Shown piece by piece: positions 18,451 to 27,091 of a stretch of DNA of 64,000 nucleotides. Numbering within the stretch: the stretch's first letter is position 1; every line of letters starts with the position of its first letter. This DNA is from Candidatus Mycobacterium wuenschmannii (GTDB lineage: Bacteria; Actinomycetota; Actinomycetes; Mycobacteriales; Mycobacteriaceae): NCBI RefSeq assembly GCF_030252325.1, contig NZ_CP126981.1, positions 2,542,001 to 2,606,000 of the forward strand, given 5' to 3'. A program made the translations under genes and the position numbers. The notes beneath the pieces were generated by a model. The model made no database searches. It had not been told where the DNA came from and saw nothing but the letters and a program-made list of their open reading frames with translations.

Positions 18451-21041
18451 CCCTGCCGGTGGATGATGGCGAGGTGACCTCCACGCACGAGCCGGCCGCC
18501 TACGATGACCCGCTGGCTCACCGGGTGCACCCGAAGCGTCGCGGCGAGTTGCGCATCTACCTCGGCGCGGCCCCGGGCGTCGGGAAGACCTGCGCCATGC
18601 TCGGCGAGGCGCACCGCAGGCTGGAGCGGGGCACCGACGTCGTCGCGGCCGTCGTCGAGACGCACGGCCGCAAGAAGGTAGGCGAACTCCTCCAGGGGAT
18701 CGAAGTCATTCCCCCGCATGACATCTCCTACCGTGGCAGCACCTTCCCCGAGCTCGACATCGAGGCGGTGCTGGCCCGCAAGCCCGAAGTCGCGCTGGTC
18801 GACGAGTACGCCCACAGCAACATTCCGGGCAGCACCCACGAAAAGCGTTGGAAAGACATCGAAGCCCTGCTCGACGCCGGCATCACGGTGATCTCGACGC
18901 TCAACGTTCAGCACCTGGAGAGCCTCAACGACGTCGTCGCCCAGATCACCGGTGTCGAACAGCGCGAGACCGTGCCCGACGAAGTCGTTCGCAAAGCCGC
19001 CCAGATCGAACTGGTCGATATCACGCCGGAAGCGTTGCGGCGCAGACTAGCTCACGGCAACGTCTACCCGTCGGAACGCATCGACGCGGCGCTGACCAAC
19101 TACTTCCGCGCCGGCAATCTGACCGCGCTGCGCGAGATCGCGCTGCTATGGCTGGCCGACCAGGTCGACTCGGCGCTGGCGAAATACCGTGCCGACAAGA
19201 AGATCACCGACACCTGGGAAGCCCGCGAGCGCGTGGTCGTCGCGGTCACCGGAGGGCCTGAGTCGGAAACGTTGGTGCGCAGGGCATCTCGTATCGCCTC
19301 GAAGTCCAGCGCGCAGCTGATGGTGGTACACGTCGTCCGCGGCGACGGACTGTCCGGGGTGTCGCCCCGCGAGATGGGCAAGGTGCGCGAGCTGGCCGGC
19401 AGCATCGGCGCCACCGTGCACACCGTCGTCGGCGAGGACGTGTCCGGCGCGCTGCTCGACTTCGCCCGCGAGACCAACGCCACCCAGCTGGTGCTCGGCA
19501 CGTCACGACGCTCCCGGTGGGCGAGTTTCTTCAGCGAGGGCATCGGCGCGGCCACCATCAAGAACTCCGGCAAGATCGACGTCCACATGGTCAGCCACGA
19601 GGCGGCCAACCGCGGCCTGGCGTTCTCACCGGTCCCGCCGCGGGTCCGCCAGGTGGTGTCCTGGCTGGCCGCCGTCGTGCTGCCGCTGACGATCCTGGCC
19701 ATCACGATGCGACTGGACCCGACCCTGGACGTCGGCGGTAAATCGGCTCTCTTCTTCGCGGGGGTGGTGGGCGTCGCGCTGTTCGGCGGGGTGGCGCCCG
19801 CGGTGCTGTCCGGGCTGCTGTCCGGGGCCCTGCTGGTCTACTTCCACACCGAGCCGCGCTATTCGTTCGCGGTCAAGAACCTGAGCAACGCGCTGACGAT
19901 CATGATCCTGCTCGGGGTCGCGATGGCGATCGCGGTGCTGGTGGACGCCGCCGCGAGCCGGGCCCGCGAGGCCAGACGGGCCAGCCAGGAGGCCGAACTT
20001 CTGTCGCTGTTCGCCGCGTCGGTGCTACGCGGCGCCGACCTCAACGCGCTGCTGGAGCGGGTGCGCGAGGCCTACTCGCAACGGTCGGTGTGCCTGGTAC
20101 GCGAGCTGGACGGCCGGCTGGTGCCGGTCGCCGGCGTGGGCACCGAGTCGTGCGTGACGGTCGACGCCGCAGACACCGCGGTCAAGGTCGGCGACGAAGA
20201 GTTCTGGATGCTGATGACCGGCCGCGGCCTGACCGGCCGTGACCGCCGGGTGCTGTCGGTGGTCGCGACCCAGGCGGCCGGGCTGGTCAAGCGTGGCGAG
20301 CTGGCCGAGGAGGCCGGCAAGGTCAAGTCGCTGGCCGAGGCCGACGAGCTGCGCCGGCTGCTGCTGTCCGCGCTCGGCCACGACCTGCGCACGCCGCTGA
20401 CCGCGGCCAAGGCGGCGGTGTCCAGCCTGCGCGCCGAGGACGTCTGGTTCTCCCCCGAGGACACCGGCGAACTGCTGGCCACCGTCGAGGAGTCGGTCGA
20501 CCAGCTGACCCTGCTGGTGGCCAACCTGCTCGACTCCTCGCGGCTGGCCGCGGGGGTGGTGCGGCCCGAGCTCACCGAGGTCTACCTCGAAGAGGTGGTC
20601 CAGCGTGCGCTGGTCGGGATCGGCGGCCGCAGCACGATCTACGGGCGGGCCAGCATCGACCGGGTCAAGGTCGAGGTCGGCGGGACGGTCGCGATGGGCG
20701 ACGCGGGGTTGCTGGAGCGGGTGCTGTCCAACGTGATCGACAACGCCCTGCGCTACGCGCCGGCCAGTGTGGTTCGGGTCAACGCGGGCCAGGTCGGGCC
20801 GCGGGTGCTGATCAACATCGTCGACGAGGGGCCGGGCGTGTCCAAGGGCGCCGCGGAGCAGATGTTCCAGCCGTTCCAGCGGCTCGGCGACTTCGATACC
20901 ACCACCGGCCTGGGGCTGGGCCTGTCGGTGGCCAAGGGATTCGTGGAGGCGATGGACGGCACCATCACGGCCAGCGACACCCCCGGCGGCGGCCTGACGA
21001 TACTGGTCGACGTGGCCGCGCCGCTGCAGGACCATCGCTGA
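18447..21041 (+). CDS. kdpD: KdpD, turgor/K+ sensor histidine kinase
   Basis: An 864-residue sensor kinase: N-terminal KdpD domain with the Walker-like APGVGKT, a universal-stress-protein domain (VVAVTGGPESETLVRRASRIA), a four-helix membrane region near residues 395-510, a GAF-like segment, H box LLSALGHDLRTPLTAAKAAVSSL, N box LERVLSNVIDNALRYAP and G box TTGLGLGLSVAKGF. TTG 18447 overlaps the kdpC stop (TTGA); GTG 18474 is an alternative with a fair ribosome site and is closer to the usual N-terminus. It controls KdpE. In M. tuberculosis kdpDE is divergent from kdpFABC; here all are co-directional. Confidence 0.96.
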   Translation: MTLPVDDGEVTSTHEPAAYDDPLAHRVHPKRRGELRIYLGAAPGVGKTCAMLGEAHRRLERGTDVVAAVVETHGRKKVGELLQGIEVIPPHDISYRGSTFPELDIEAVLARKPEVALVDEYAHSNIPGSTHEKRWKDIEALLDAGITVISTLNVQHLESLNDVVAQITGVEQRETVPDEVVRKAAQIELVDITPEALRRRLAHGNVYPSERIDAALTNYFRAGNLTALREIALLWLADQVDSALAKYRADKKITDTWEARERVVVAVTGGPESETLVRRASRIASKSSAQLMVVHVVRGDGLSGVSPREMGKVRELAGSIGATVHTVVGEDVSGALLDFARETNATQLVLGTSRRSRWASFFSEGIGAATIKNSGKIDVHMVSHEAANRGLAFSPVPPRVRQVVSWLAAVVLPLTILAITMRLDPTLDVGGKSALFFAGVVGVALFGGVAPAVLSGLLSGALLVYFHTEPRYSFAVKNLSNALTIMILLGVAMAIAVLVDAAASRAREARRASQEAELLSLFAASVLRGADLNALLERVREAYSQRSVCLVRELDGRLVPVAGVGTESCVTVDAADTAVKVGDEEFWMLMTGRGLTGRDRRVLSVVATQAAGLVKRGELAEEAGKVKSLAEADELRRLLLSALGHDLRTPLTAAKAAVSSLRAEDVWFSPEDTGELLATVEESVDQLTLLVANLLDSSRLAAGVVRPELTEVYLEEVVQRALVGIGGRSTIYGRASIDRVKVEVGGTVAMGDAGLLERVLSNVIDNALRYAPASVVRVNAGQVGPRVLINIVDEGPGVSKGAAEQMFQPFQRLGDFDTTTGLGLGLSVAKGFVEAMDGTITASDTPGGGLTILVDVAAPLQDHR

Positions 21042-21109
21042 TGACACGCGCCATCGACGATGCAGAGCGCTGCGTCAGCGGTCGCGATGCTGAGGAGTGG
21101 CGCTCGTGA
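21041..21109 (+). CDS. 22-residue coupling micro-ORF between kdpD and kdpE
   Basis: ATG at 21041 shares a base with the kdpD stop (TGATG) and opens MTRAIDDAERCVSGRDAEEW, then RS. Its TGA overlaps the kdpE GTG as GTGA. It shares DDAER and AEEWR-type blocks with the 18-residue ORF ahead of kdpF. It carries the ribosome site GAGGAG for kdpE. A translational coupler is the simplest reading; a peptide function is not excluded. Confidence 0.4.
   Translation: MTRAIDDAERCVSGRDAEEWRS
21056..21108 (+). repeat. MIRU-like intergenic element, copy 2
   Basis: GACGATGCAGAGCGC at 21056-21070 and GATGCTGAGGAGTGGCGC at 21086-21103 correspond to the two blocks of the copy at 13581-13622, with 12 to 13 extra bases between them. 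Both copies end in a stop/start overlap, the layout described for MIRUs. Confidence 0.55.
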
Positions 21110-21786
21110 CAAGAGTTCTGGTCGTCGACGACGACCCCCAGTTGCTGCGGGCGCTGCGGATCAACCTGTCGGTGCGCGGCTACGAGGTGGTCACCGCGCC
21201 GACCGGATCGCGGGCGCTGACCGTCGCCGCCGAGCATCCCCCGCAGGTGGTGATCCTGGATCTCGGGATGCCCGACATGTCGGGCATCGAGGTGCTGGCC
21301 GGCCTGCGCGGCTGGCTGACGGCACCGGTGATCGTGCTGTCCGCGCGCACCGACTCCTCCGACAAGGTCGGCGCGCTCGACGCGGGCGCCGACGACTACA
21401 TGACCAAGCCGTTCGGCATGGACGAACTGCTGGCCCGGCTGCGCGCCGCGGTGCGCCGGGCGGCGGTGGCCACCGGCGCGGACAACCCCGTGGTGGAGAC
21501 CAAGTCGTTCTTGGTCGACCTGTCGCTGAAGAAGGTGATCAAGAACGGCGCGGAGGTCCACCTGACGCCCACCGAGTGGGGCATGCTCGAGATGCTGGTG
21601 CGCAACCGCGGCAAACTGGTGGGCCGCGAGGAACTGCTCCGCGAGGTCTGGGGGCCCAAGTACGCGACGGAAACCCATTATCTGCGTGTGTTTCTCGCGC
21701 AGCTGCGACGCAAGCTCGAGGACGACCCGTCGCACCCCGCCCACCTGCTCACCGAGGCGGGCATGGGGTATCGGTTCGAGGTATGA
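21106..21786 (+). CDS. kdpE: KdpE, response regulator of the kdp operon
   Basis: A 226-residue OmpR-family regulator. VLVVDDDPQLLRALRINLSVRGYEV is the receiver start, VVILDLGMPDMSG holds the phospho-Asp, and DYMTKPFGMDELLARLRAAVRR is conserved. The DNA-binding domain contains HLTPTEWGMLEMLVRNRGKLVGREELLREVWGP. GTG 21106 is 8 bases after GAGGAG and gives the 226 residues I recall for the M. tuberculosis protein; GTG 21097 is weaker. Phosphorylated by KdpD, it activates kdpFABC. Confidence 0.95.
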   Translation: MTRVLVVDDDPQLLRALRINLSVRGYEVVTAPTGSRALTVAAEHPPQVVILDLGMPDMSGIEVLAGLRGWLTAPVIVLSARTDSSDKVGALDAGADDYMTKPFGMDELLARLRAAVRRAAVATGADNPVVETKSFLVDLSLKKVIKNGAEVHLTPTEWGMLEMLVRNRGKLVGREELLREVWGPKYATETHYLRVFLAQLRRKLEDDPSHPAHLLTEAGMGYRFEV

Positions 21787-21902
21787 GAGTTGTTGCGGCA
21801 GAACATGTTAGCCCGCGAAGCGCGAGACACCCGGCGCGTCAGCAAAATCGTGCGTTGTGACGAGATGTCGTATAGCTGTGGTGTAACCTGTTCGGTAACA
21901 AC

Positions 21903-23714
21903 GTGAGCAAAGCCGAGAGAATGCAGCATCACATCATTGTCAGCGGTGACGATGCGCTGGCCACCACGATCATCGAAGAGCTGGAAAGCGCGGGCGCGAC
22001 CGTCGTGCGGCTGGGCAACGACGAACTCAGCACAATGTGCGACGTGCTCGACAACGCCAACATCGCCGATGCGCTCGCCGTGGTGTGCGCCGGCGACGAC
22101 GATGCCGCCAACCTCGAAATCGCTTTGCTGGCACGACGTTCCAACCCGTCCGTGCGAGTCGTCGCGCGACTGGCCAATGATGTGCTGCGCGCCGCGGTGG
22201 CCGCCGACAACGGGCCCGGCGCGATTCTCGACGTCGCCGAGTTGACCGCGCCGTTCATCGTCGAGGCATGCCTGTCGCGCCGCACGCACCCGTTCGAGGC
22301 GGCCGGCACCCAGTTCCTTGTCTCCGGCAGCGAGGCACCGCGTGCGGCCACGCTCCGCGAGATCTACGGCGAACTGGCCCCGGTGGCGATCATCCACGGC
22401 GAGAACTCGTCGAGCCCGGGCGAGATCGAGGTCTGTCCGACCCGCAATCAACGTGTGCTGGCCGGCGACCGCGCGGTGATGATCGGAACGGCCGACGAGT
22501 CCGCCGAGCGCGGCATCAAAATCCGGCTGCCGGTCGGGACGCGGTCGCAACGCGCCGGGTTGCGCCGCGTTACGGATGCGGTCCGCGCCGTCGTCAACGA
22601 CTTCAACCCGGCCTTCTATCCCGCACTGGCCGCCGCCCTGACGCTCGTCGTCATCTCGATGTTGTTGTTGCGCTTCAACTATCAGCACCCACGGATGTCC
22701 TGGGTGGACGCGCTGTACTTCACCATCGAGACGATCACCACCACGGGCTACGGCGACTTCAGCTTCGCGCATCAGGAGACCTGGCTGCGCATGTTCGCCG
22801 CCATGCTGATGTTCGGTGGGGCGACCACCATCGCGCTGCTGGTCGCATTCATCGCCGATGTGTTGCTGTCGCGGCGCTTCGTGTTCGCCTCCGCGCGGCC
22901 GCGGATGCGCCATCTGCGCAACCACGTGATCGTGGTCGGGCTCAGCGCGCTGGGCATGCGGGTGATCTCGGACCTGATCGAGGCCGGCTACGACGTCGCG
23001 GTCATCGAGATCAACGAGAACAACCGATTCCTGTCCGCGGCGCGGGCACTGGACGTGCCGGTGATCTTCGGCGACGCGACGCTCAAGCAGACCCTGCAGT
23101 CCGCCCGCGTCGAACGGGCCCGGGCGGTGGCGGTGCTGACCCGCGACGACATGATCAACATCGAGACCGGCATCGTGCTGGCCGAGATGCTGGGGCCAAA
23201 GGTCGTGCCGAAGGCCAACAAGCGGGCCGACATCTCGGTGGTGCTGCGGGTGTACGACCGCGCGCTGGGCCTAGCGGTCGCGCAGCGGTTCGGCTTCGAG
23301 AACGTCCGGTCGTCGGTGGCGCTGGCCGCGCCGTGGTTCATCGGCGCCGCGATGGGGGTCGAGGTGCTGGGCACCTTCTCGATCGGCCAGAGCTCGTTCA
23401 TGGTCGGGGCGATGCTGGTCGCCGAGGGCAGCGAACTCGACGGCATGCCGATGGGCGACCTGTCCAGCCGCACCCGGGTGATCGCGATCTGCCGCCAGGA
23501 CTCCCCCATCGACCTGCAGCCGCGCCACGAGAACGAGCTCCGCGACGGCGACACGGTCTATCTCGTCGGCCCCTACCGGGACCTGGTGGCCACCCTGCGC
23601 AAGGGCCTGCCGCCGCAGCATCCGGTGGTGGTCGAGGCTGCCCCCGAGGAGGTAGTGGACGGGTCCGCTATCGCCGAGAACGTCGACGTCGGCCGGCAGG
23701 CCCGCACCGGCTGA
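21903..23714 (+). CDS. two-TM potassium channel with N- and C-terminal RCK (TrkA-N) domains
   Basis: A 603-residue protein. Residues 1-220 form a TrkA-N-like regulatory unit (QHHIIVSGDDALATTIIEELE) whose glycine loop is degenerate. TM1 lies near 240-260. The pore motif TITTTGYGDFSF (K+ filter TGYGD) is followed by TM2 (MLMFGGATTIALLVAFIADVLL). A second Rossmann RCK unit starts at NHVIVVGLSALGMRVISDL, and a TrkA-C-like region follows (LDGMPMGDLSSRTRV, DGDTVYLVGP). The RCK-pore-RCK layout resembles Castor/Pollux-like channels. Next to kdp, it fits K+ homeostasis. GTG 21903 is chosen; ATG 21921 is possible. Confidence 0.82.
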   Translation: MSKAERMQHHIIVSGDDALATTIIEELESAGATVVRLGNDELSTMCDVLDNANIADALAVVCAGDDDAANLEIALLARRSNPSVRVVARLANDVLRAAVAADNGPGAILDVAELTAPFIVEACLSRRTHPFEAAGTQFLVSGSEAPRAATLREIYGELAPVAIIHGENSSSPGEIEVCPTRNQRVLAGDRAVMIGTADESAERGIKIRLPVGTRSQRAGLRRVTDAVRAVVNDFNPAFYPALAAALTLVVISMLLLRFNYQHPRMSWVDALYFTIETITTTGYGDFSFAHQETWLRMFAAMLMFGGATTIALLVAFIADVLLSRRFVFASARPRMRHLRNHVIVVGLSALGMRVISDLIEAGYDVAVIEINENNRFLSAARALDVPVIFGDATLKQTLQSARVERARAVAVLTRDDMINIETGIVLAEMLGPKVVPKANKRADISVVLRVYDRALGLAVAQRFGFENVRSSVALAAPWFIGAAMGVEVLGTFSIGQSSFMVGAMLVAEGSELDGMPMGDLSSRTRVIAICRQDSPIDLQPRHENELRDGDTVYLVGPYRDLVATLRKGLPPQHPVVVEAAPEEVVDGSAIAENVDVGRQARTG

Positions 23715-23864
23715 GTGCCATTCAGCAAAACCTTTACAACATCCTTACGGCCACCTGCTAACTCCCTGGAGACGGCCGTCCCAACGAGTCGAATGTGCCG
23801 GTGAACCCTTAAAGTAGGGGCCGAACTAGCGGTCCGGGTGCAAAAACGACCGCCGACGAGTGGG

Positions 23865-23897
23865 TTAACCTGAGAAATACACAGGATTAACCTGAGA
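23865..23897 (+). promoter_or_regulatory. tandem TTAACCTGAGA repeat
   Basis: TTAACCTGAGA occurs at 23865-23875 and again at 23887-23897, 22 bases apart, about two helical turns. This is the layout of a tandem regulator site. It does not match any operator I can name. Confidence 0.4.
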
Positions 23898-23910
23898 GAT
23901 AACGATGCTT

Positions 23911-23939
23911 GCCGCCGCGCAATGTGAATGCGCGGCGGC
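23911..23939 (+). promoter_or_regulatory. GC-rich hairpin in PPE leader
   Basis: GCCGCCGCGCA at 23911-23921 pairs perfectly with TGCGCGGCGGC at 23929-23939 across a seven-base loop. No T-run follows, so it is not a classical terminator; a leader structure or a terminator for the potassium channel gene are both possible. Confidence 0.4.
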
Positions 23940-24054
23940 ATCGAATTGTCTATCTCCTGTCAAAACCTGATAATGGCATGTCTACCAGCAAAGACAGTCA
24001 GTTGGTGAAGCGGAATTCGAGCCAATGCCCGACGATGACGCGGAAAGGGAAGCA

Positions 24055-24222
24055 ATGCCATCGGTGAGCGTGGGGCCGGGATGTCGCGAGCATTCGTTGC
24101 TGCTCACGCGTGGATGCTCGCACGACGCGCCGAGCGCGCGAGCGACATCGGTCGCCGCGCGTGCCACCATTCAGTCGACGGCGACGGTTGAAGGCCCGGC
24201 CGGCTCGACCGCGGTGAATTAG
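24055..24222 (+). CDS. possible 55-residue ORF ahead of the PPE gene
   Basis: ATG 24055 follows GGAAAGGGAAGCA and the frame ends 15 bases before the PPE start. It begins MPSVSVGPGCREHSLLL. I recognise no family, it has no membrane segment, and composition is only weakly coding-like. It may be an untranslated leader. Confidence 0.22.
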   Translation: MPSVSVGPGCREHSLLLTRGCSHDAPSARATSVAARATIQSTATVEGPAGSTAVN

Positions 24223-24237
24223 AGGGGTCGGCGAGCA

Positions 24238-25623
24238 ATGCAATTCGGGAATTACCCGCCTGAGGTCAACTCCGCCCTGATGTATGCGGGCGCGGGGTCG
24301 GCGCCGATGCTGGCCGCGGCCCAGGCCTGGGACGCGCTGGCCGGTGAACTGCATTCGGTGGCCAACTCCTATCAATCGGTGGTCTCGCAGTTGACGGCCG
24401 GCCCGTGGCTGGGTCCGGCGTCGGCGTCGATGAGCGCGGCGGCAGCAACGTACGTGGCCTGGCTGCACGCCACAGCAGCGCAGGCCGAAGAGACCGGTGC
24501 GCAGGCCAGGTCGGCGGCCGCCGCCTACCAGTCGGCGTTCTCCGCGACCGTGCCACCGCCGATGGTCGCTGCCAACCGCAGTCTGCTGTCGACCCTGGTC
24601 GCCACCAACGTGTTCGGGATCAACACCCAGGCCATCGCGGCGAACGAAGCGCAATACGCCGAGATGTGGGCCCAAGACGTCGCCGCGATGTTCGGCTACT
24701 CGGCCTCGTCGGCCGCCGCGACGCAGTTGCCGTCTTTTGTTCCGCCGCAACAGAACACCAACCCGACCGGGGAGGCCGGCCAGTCGGCCGCGGTCGGCCA
24801 GGCCACCGGAACAGCCGCGGGCAACGCCCAAAACGCCATCCAGCAGGCGTTCTCCGCGGTACCCAGCGCGCTGCAGAGTGCCGCCGCAGCGCCCGCCGCA
24901 AGCGATCCACTGGACACGCTCGGCAACCTCATCGCGATCTTCCTGGACCTGCCGGCCAGCCTGGCAACTTTCGGTGCCGACATACCGCTGGGCAGTCTCG
25001 GGGTGGTCGCCCTGCCCCTGGACGTCGTCAGCGCCTTGACCGGTACCCACACCGACGACATCGTCAGCGGCTGGGCCGGCGTTCAGGCATGGCCCGACGA
25101 CGGACCGGCGCCGGTGGAGGCATTCCCGGCGCCGCTGCTCAACCTGCCGGTGGGCACCGTGCCGCCACCCAGCATGGCGGCCAGTTTGGGTGAGGCCAAC
25201 ACCGTCGGCGCCCTTTCGGTGCCGCCGACGTGGACCATCGCCACCCCTGCGGTGCGTCCGACCGCGGTGACGTTGCCGGCGCTGCCGGCGGCCGCTGTCG
25301 CGGAACCGCTGTCGGGCGCGTCCGGAGGCACCCTGAGCGAAATGGCGCTGGCAGGCATGGCCGGACGTGCCATGGCCGGCACTGTCGGCGCCGGCGCCGG
25401 ACGTGGCGCGCGGGCCGCCAAGAGCGCGGTAGCTCGACCCAATGAGGCGGCAAAAACCCCCGACCGCAAGACAACTGGTGACGACGACGCCACATGCGCC
25501 AAGCCTCGAACCGTCATCACCGGAGTCGCGGCGGAGCTGCGCGAGTTCACCAAGCTACGCGACGAGGGAATCCTGACCGACGCCGAATACACCGAGCAGA
25601 AGAACCGCCTGCTTGGTCGCTGA
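24238..25623 (+). CDS. PPE-SVP protein with SHOCT-like C-terminal tail (1)
   Basis: A 461-residue protein. The N-terminal PPE domain has YPPEVNSALMY at 6-16, a WxG turn in GPWLGPAS, VPPPMVAANRSLL and ANEAQYAEMWAQDVAAM. The SVP signature is VGALSVPPTW near residue 325. After a Lys/Asp-rich linker the last 35 residues, ITGVAAELREFTKLRDEG then ILTDAEYTEQKNRLLGR, fit the SHOCT short C-terminal domain pattern (L.xLxxxGxLTxxEYxxxKxxLL). ATG 24238 follows GAGGGG. There is no PE or Esx partner adjacent. Secretion by ESX-5 is expected from the subfamily; the tail's role is unknown. Confidence 0.9.
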   Translation: MQFGNYPPEVNSALMYAGAGSAPMLAAAQAWDALAGELHSVANSYQSVVSQLTAGPWLGPASASMSAAAATYVAWLHATAAQAEETGAQARSAAAAYQSAFSATVPPPMVAANRSLLSTLVATNVFGINTQAIAANEAQYAEMWAQDVAAMFGYSASSAAATQLPSFVPPQQNTNPTGEAGQSAAVGQATGTAAGNAQNAIQQAFSAVPSALQSAAAAPAASDPLDTLGNLIAIFLDLPASLATFGADIPLGSLGVVALPLDVVSALTGTHTDDIVSGWAGVQAWPDDGPAPVEAFPAPLLNLPVGTVPPPSMAASLGEANTVGALSVPPTWTIATPAVRPTAVTLPALPAAAVAEPLSGASGGTLSEMALAGMAGRAMAGTVGAGAGRGARAAKSAVARPNEAAKTPDRKTTGDDDATCAKPRTVITGVAAELREFTKLRDEGILTDAEYTEQKNRLLGR

Positions 25624-25695
25624 TACGTCCCCCTCCGTCTGGCGGAGACGTCGTTCATCTGGCCCAGGTTTTCGAGATTAAGGGAATGCGCAGCA

Positions 25696-27090
25696 ATGGA
25701 TTTCGGGCTCTATCCGCCGGAGATAAACTCCGGCCGGATGTATTCCGGTCCTGGATCGGGGCCGATGCTCGCCGCTGCGCAAGCCTGGATGGCACTCGCT
25801 GACGAGCTGTACACCGCGGCCGGCGGCTATCACTCGGTGGTGTCGGAGCTGACGTCCGGGGCTTGGTCGGGCCCGTCGTCGTCGTCGATGAACGCCGCGG
25901 CCGCATCCTTTGTCGAATGGCTCAGCGCCACCGCCGCCCAGGCCGAACAATCGGCTACCCAAGCGCAATCCGCGGCCGCCGGTTACGAGACCGCGTTCGC
26001 GATGACGGTGCCACCCCCGGTGATCGCGGCCAACCGCAGTCTGCTGGCGACGTTGGTGGCGACCAACTTCTTCGGGCAGAACACGCCGGCGATAGCCGCC
26101 ACCGAAGTCCAGTACGCCGAGATGTGGATACAGGATGCCGTGGCGATGTACGGCTACGCGGCATCCTCGGCGGCCGCGACCGCGCTGGCGCCCTTCACTC
26201 AGCCCCAGCAGACCACCGACCCCGCGTCGTCGTCCAGTCAGGCCGCCGCCGTCGGGCAAGCCGTCAATACCGCGGCCGGAAACGCGCAGAGCGCGGTTTC
26301 GTCTGCGCAACAAGCATTTTCCGCAGTTCCTCAGGCATTGCAAGGCCTGGCGACGGCCGACTCGGCGGCCGCTCCCGCCGCGACCGACCCGCTGGACACG
26401 TTGGCCGACTTGATCACGGTTTTCTTCTCGGTGCCCAGCAACCTGGCCCTGTTCACCACGATTCTGCCGATCGGAATCGCCGCCGGACCGGTAGACCTGG
26501 TGCCCCTCATATCGGCGACCTCCACTGGTCTGCACACCGATCAGGTCGTCAGCGGCTGGAACGGCGAGGCGATCTTCGGAACGGGTCCGGCTCCGGTGCA
26601 ACCGTTTCCGGCCCCCCTCAGCGCCGGCGCGTCTACGGTCTCGGCGGGTCTGGGCGAGGCCAATATGGTCGGCGGCCTGTCCGTGCCGTCGAACTGGACC
26701 GTCGCCGCACCCGAGGTGAAGCCCGCTGCGTTCACATCGCCACTGGCCGGAGCGAATGCCGCCGCGGCCCCGGCCGCGGAGGCGGGTGCGGCAAACACGG
26801 TCAACCAGATGGGAATTGGTGGCATGGCCGGCCAGGCCATGGCCGGCCCCCCGGGCGCCGCGGGTGCCGTCGCGGAGAACGGCCGACCGGTCCGCCTCGT
26901 CGGCAGCGAGTCGGCGGCTACGGCCGACGACGATGACGACGCCGAAGCCACGCCCGCGCCGCGCACCGTGATGACCGGCGTCGCGGCCGCGATCCGCGAC
27001 ATCACCCAACAGCGCGATGCGGGCCTATTGACCGAGCAGGACTACGCCGAGCAGAAGAAGCACCTACTGCAGATCTCGTTCGGGCAGTAG
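25696..27090 (+). CDS. PPE-SVP protein with SHOCT-like C-terminal tail (2)
   Basis: A 464-residue paralogue of the preceding protein, with [64 protein letters not shown] and the SVP signature [10 protein letters not shown]. The tail [18 protein letters not shown] then [16 protein letters not shown] again fits SHOCT. An acidic stretch (ADDDDDAEA) precedes the tail. It starts 73 bases after its paralogue and ends one base from the convergent ppx gene. Tandem duplication is clear from shared blocks along the whole length. Confidence 0.9.
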   Translation: MDFGLYPPEINSGRMYSGPGSGPMLAAAQAWMALADELYTAAGGYHSVVSELTSGAWSGPSSSSMNAAAASFVEWLSATAAQAEQSATQAQSAAAGYETAFAMTVPPPVIAANRSLLATLVATNFFGQNTPAIAATEVQYAEMWIQDAVAMYGYAASSAAATALAPFTQPQQTTDPASSSSQAAAVGQAVNTAAGNAQSAVSSAQQAFSAVPQALQGLATADSAAAPAATDPLDTLADLITVFFSVPSNLALFTTILPIGIAAGPVDLVPLISATSTGLHTDQVVSGWNGEAIFGTGPAPVQPFPAPLSAGASTVSAGLGEANMVGGLSVPSNWTVAAPEVKPAAFTSPLAGANAAAAPAAEAGAANTVNQMGIGGMAGQAMAGPPGAAGAVAENGRPVRLVGSESAATADDDDDAEATPAPRTVMTGVAAAIRDITQQRDAGLLTEQDYAEQKKHLLQISFGQ

Positions 27091-27091
27091 G

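Larger units (their letters stand above)
23715..24237. other. intergenic region ahead of the PPE pair
   Basis: 523 bases. It contains a direct repeat at 23865-23897 and an 11-base-pair hairpin at 23911-23939 (both listed separately), a possible small ORF at 24055-24222, and a 10-base palindrome at 23771-23780. There is probably a long leader for the PPE gene. Confidence 0.5.

Noticed and set aside
13581..21108. CRISPR or tandem-repeat array
   Set aside because: Only two copies of the short element exist, 7.5 kb apart and both at gene junctions; no spacer-repeat pattern.
23771..23780. Palindrome GACGGCCGTC after the potassium channel gene
   Set aside because: Ten-base GC palindromes occur by chance in DNA of this composition, no T-run follows, and no second copy is nearby.
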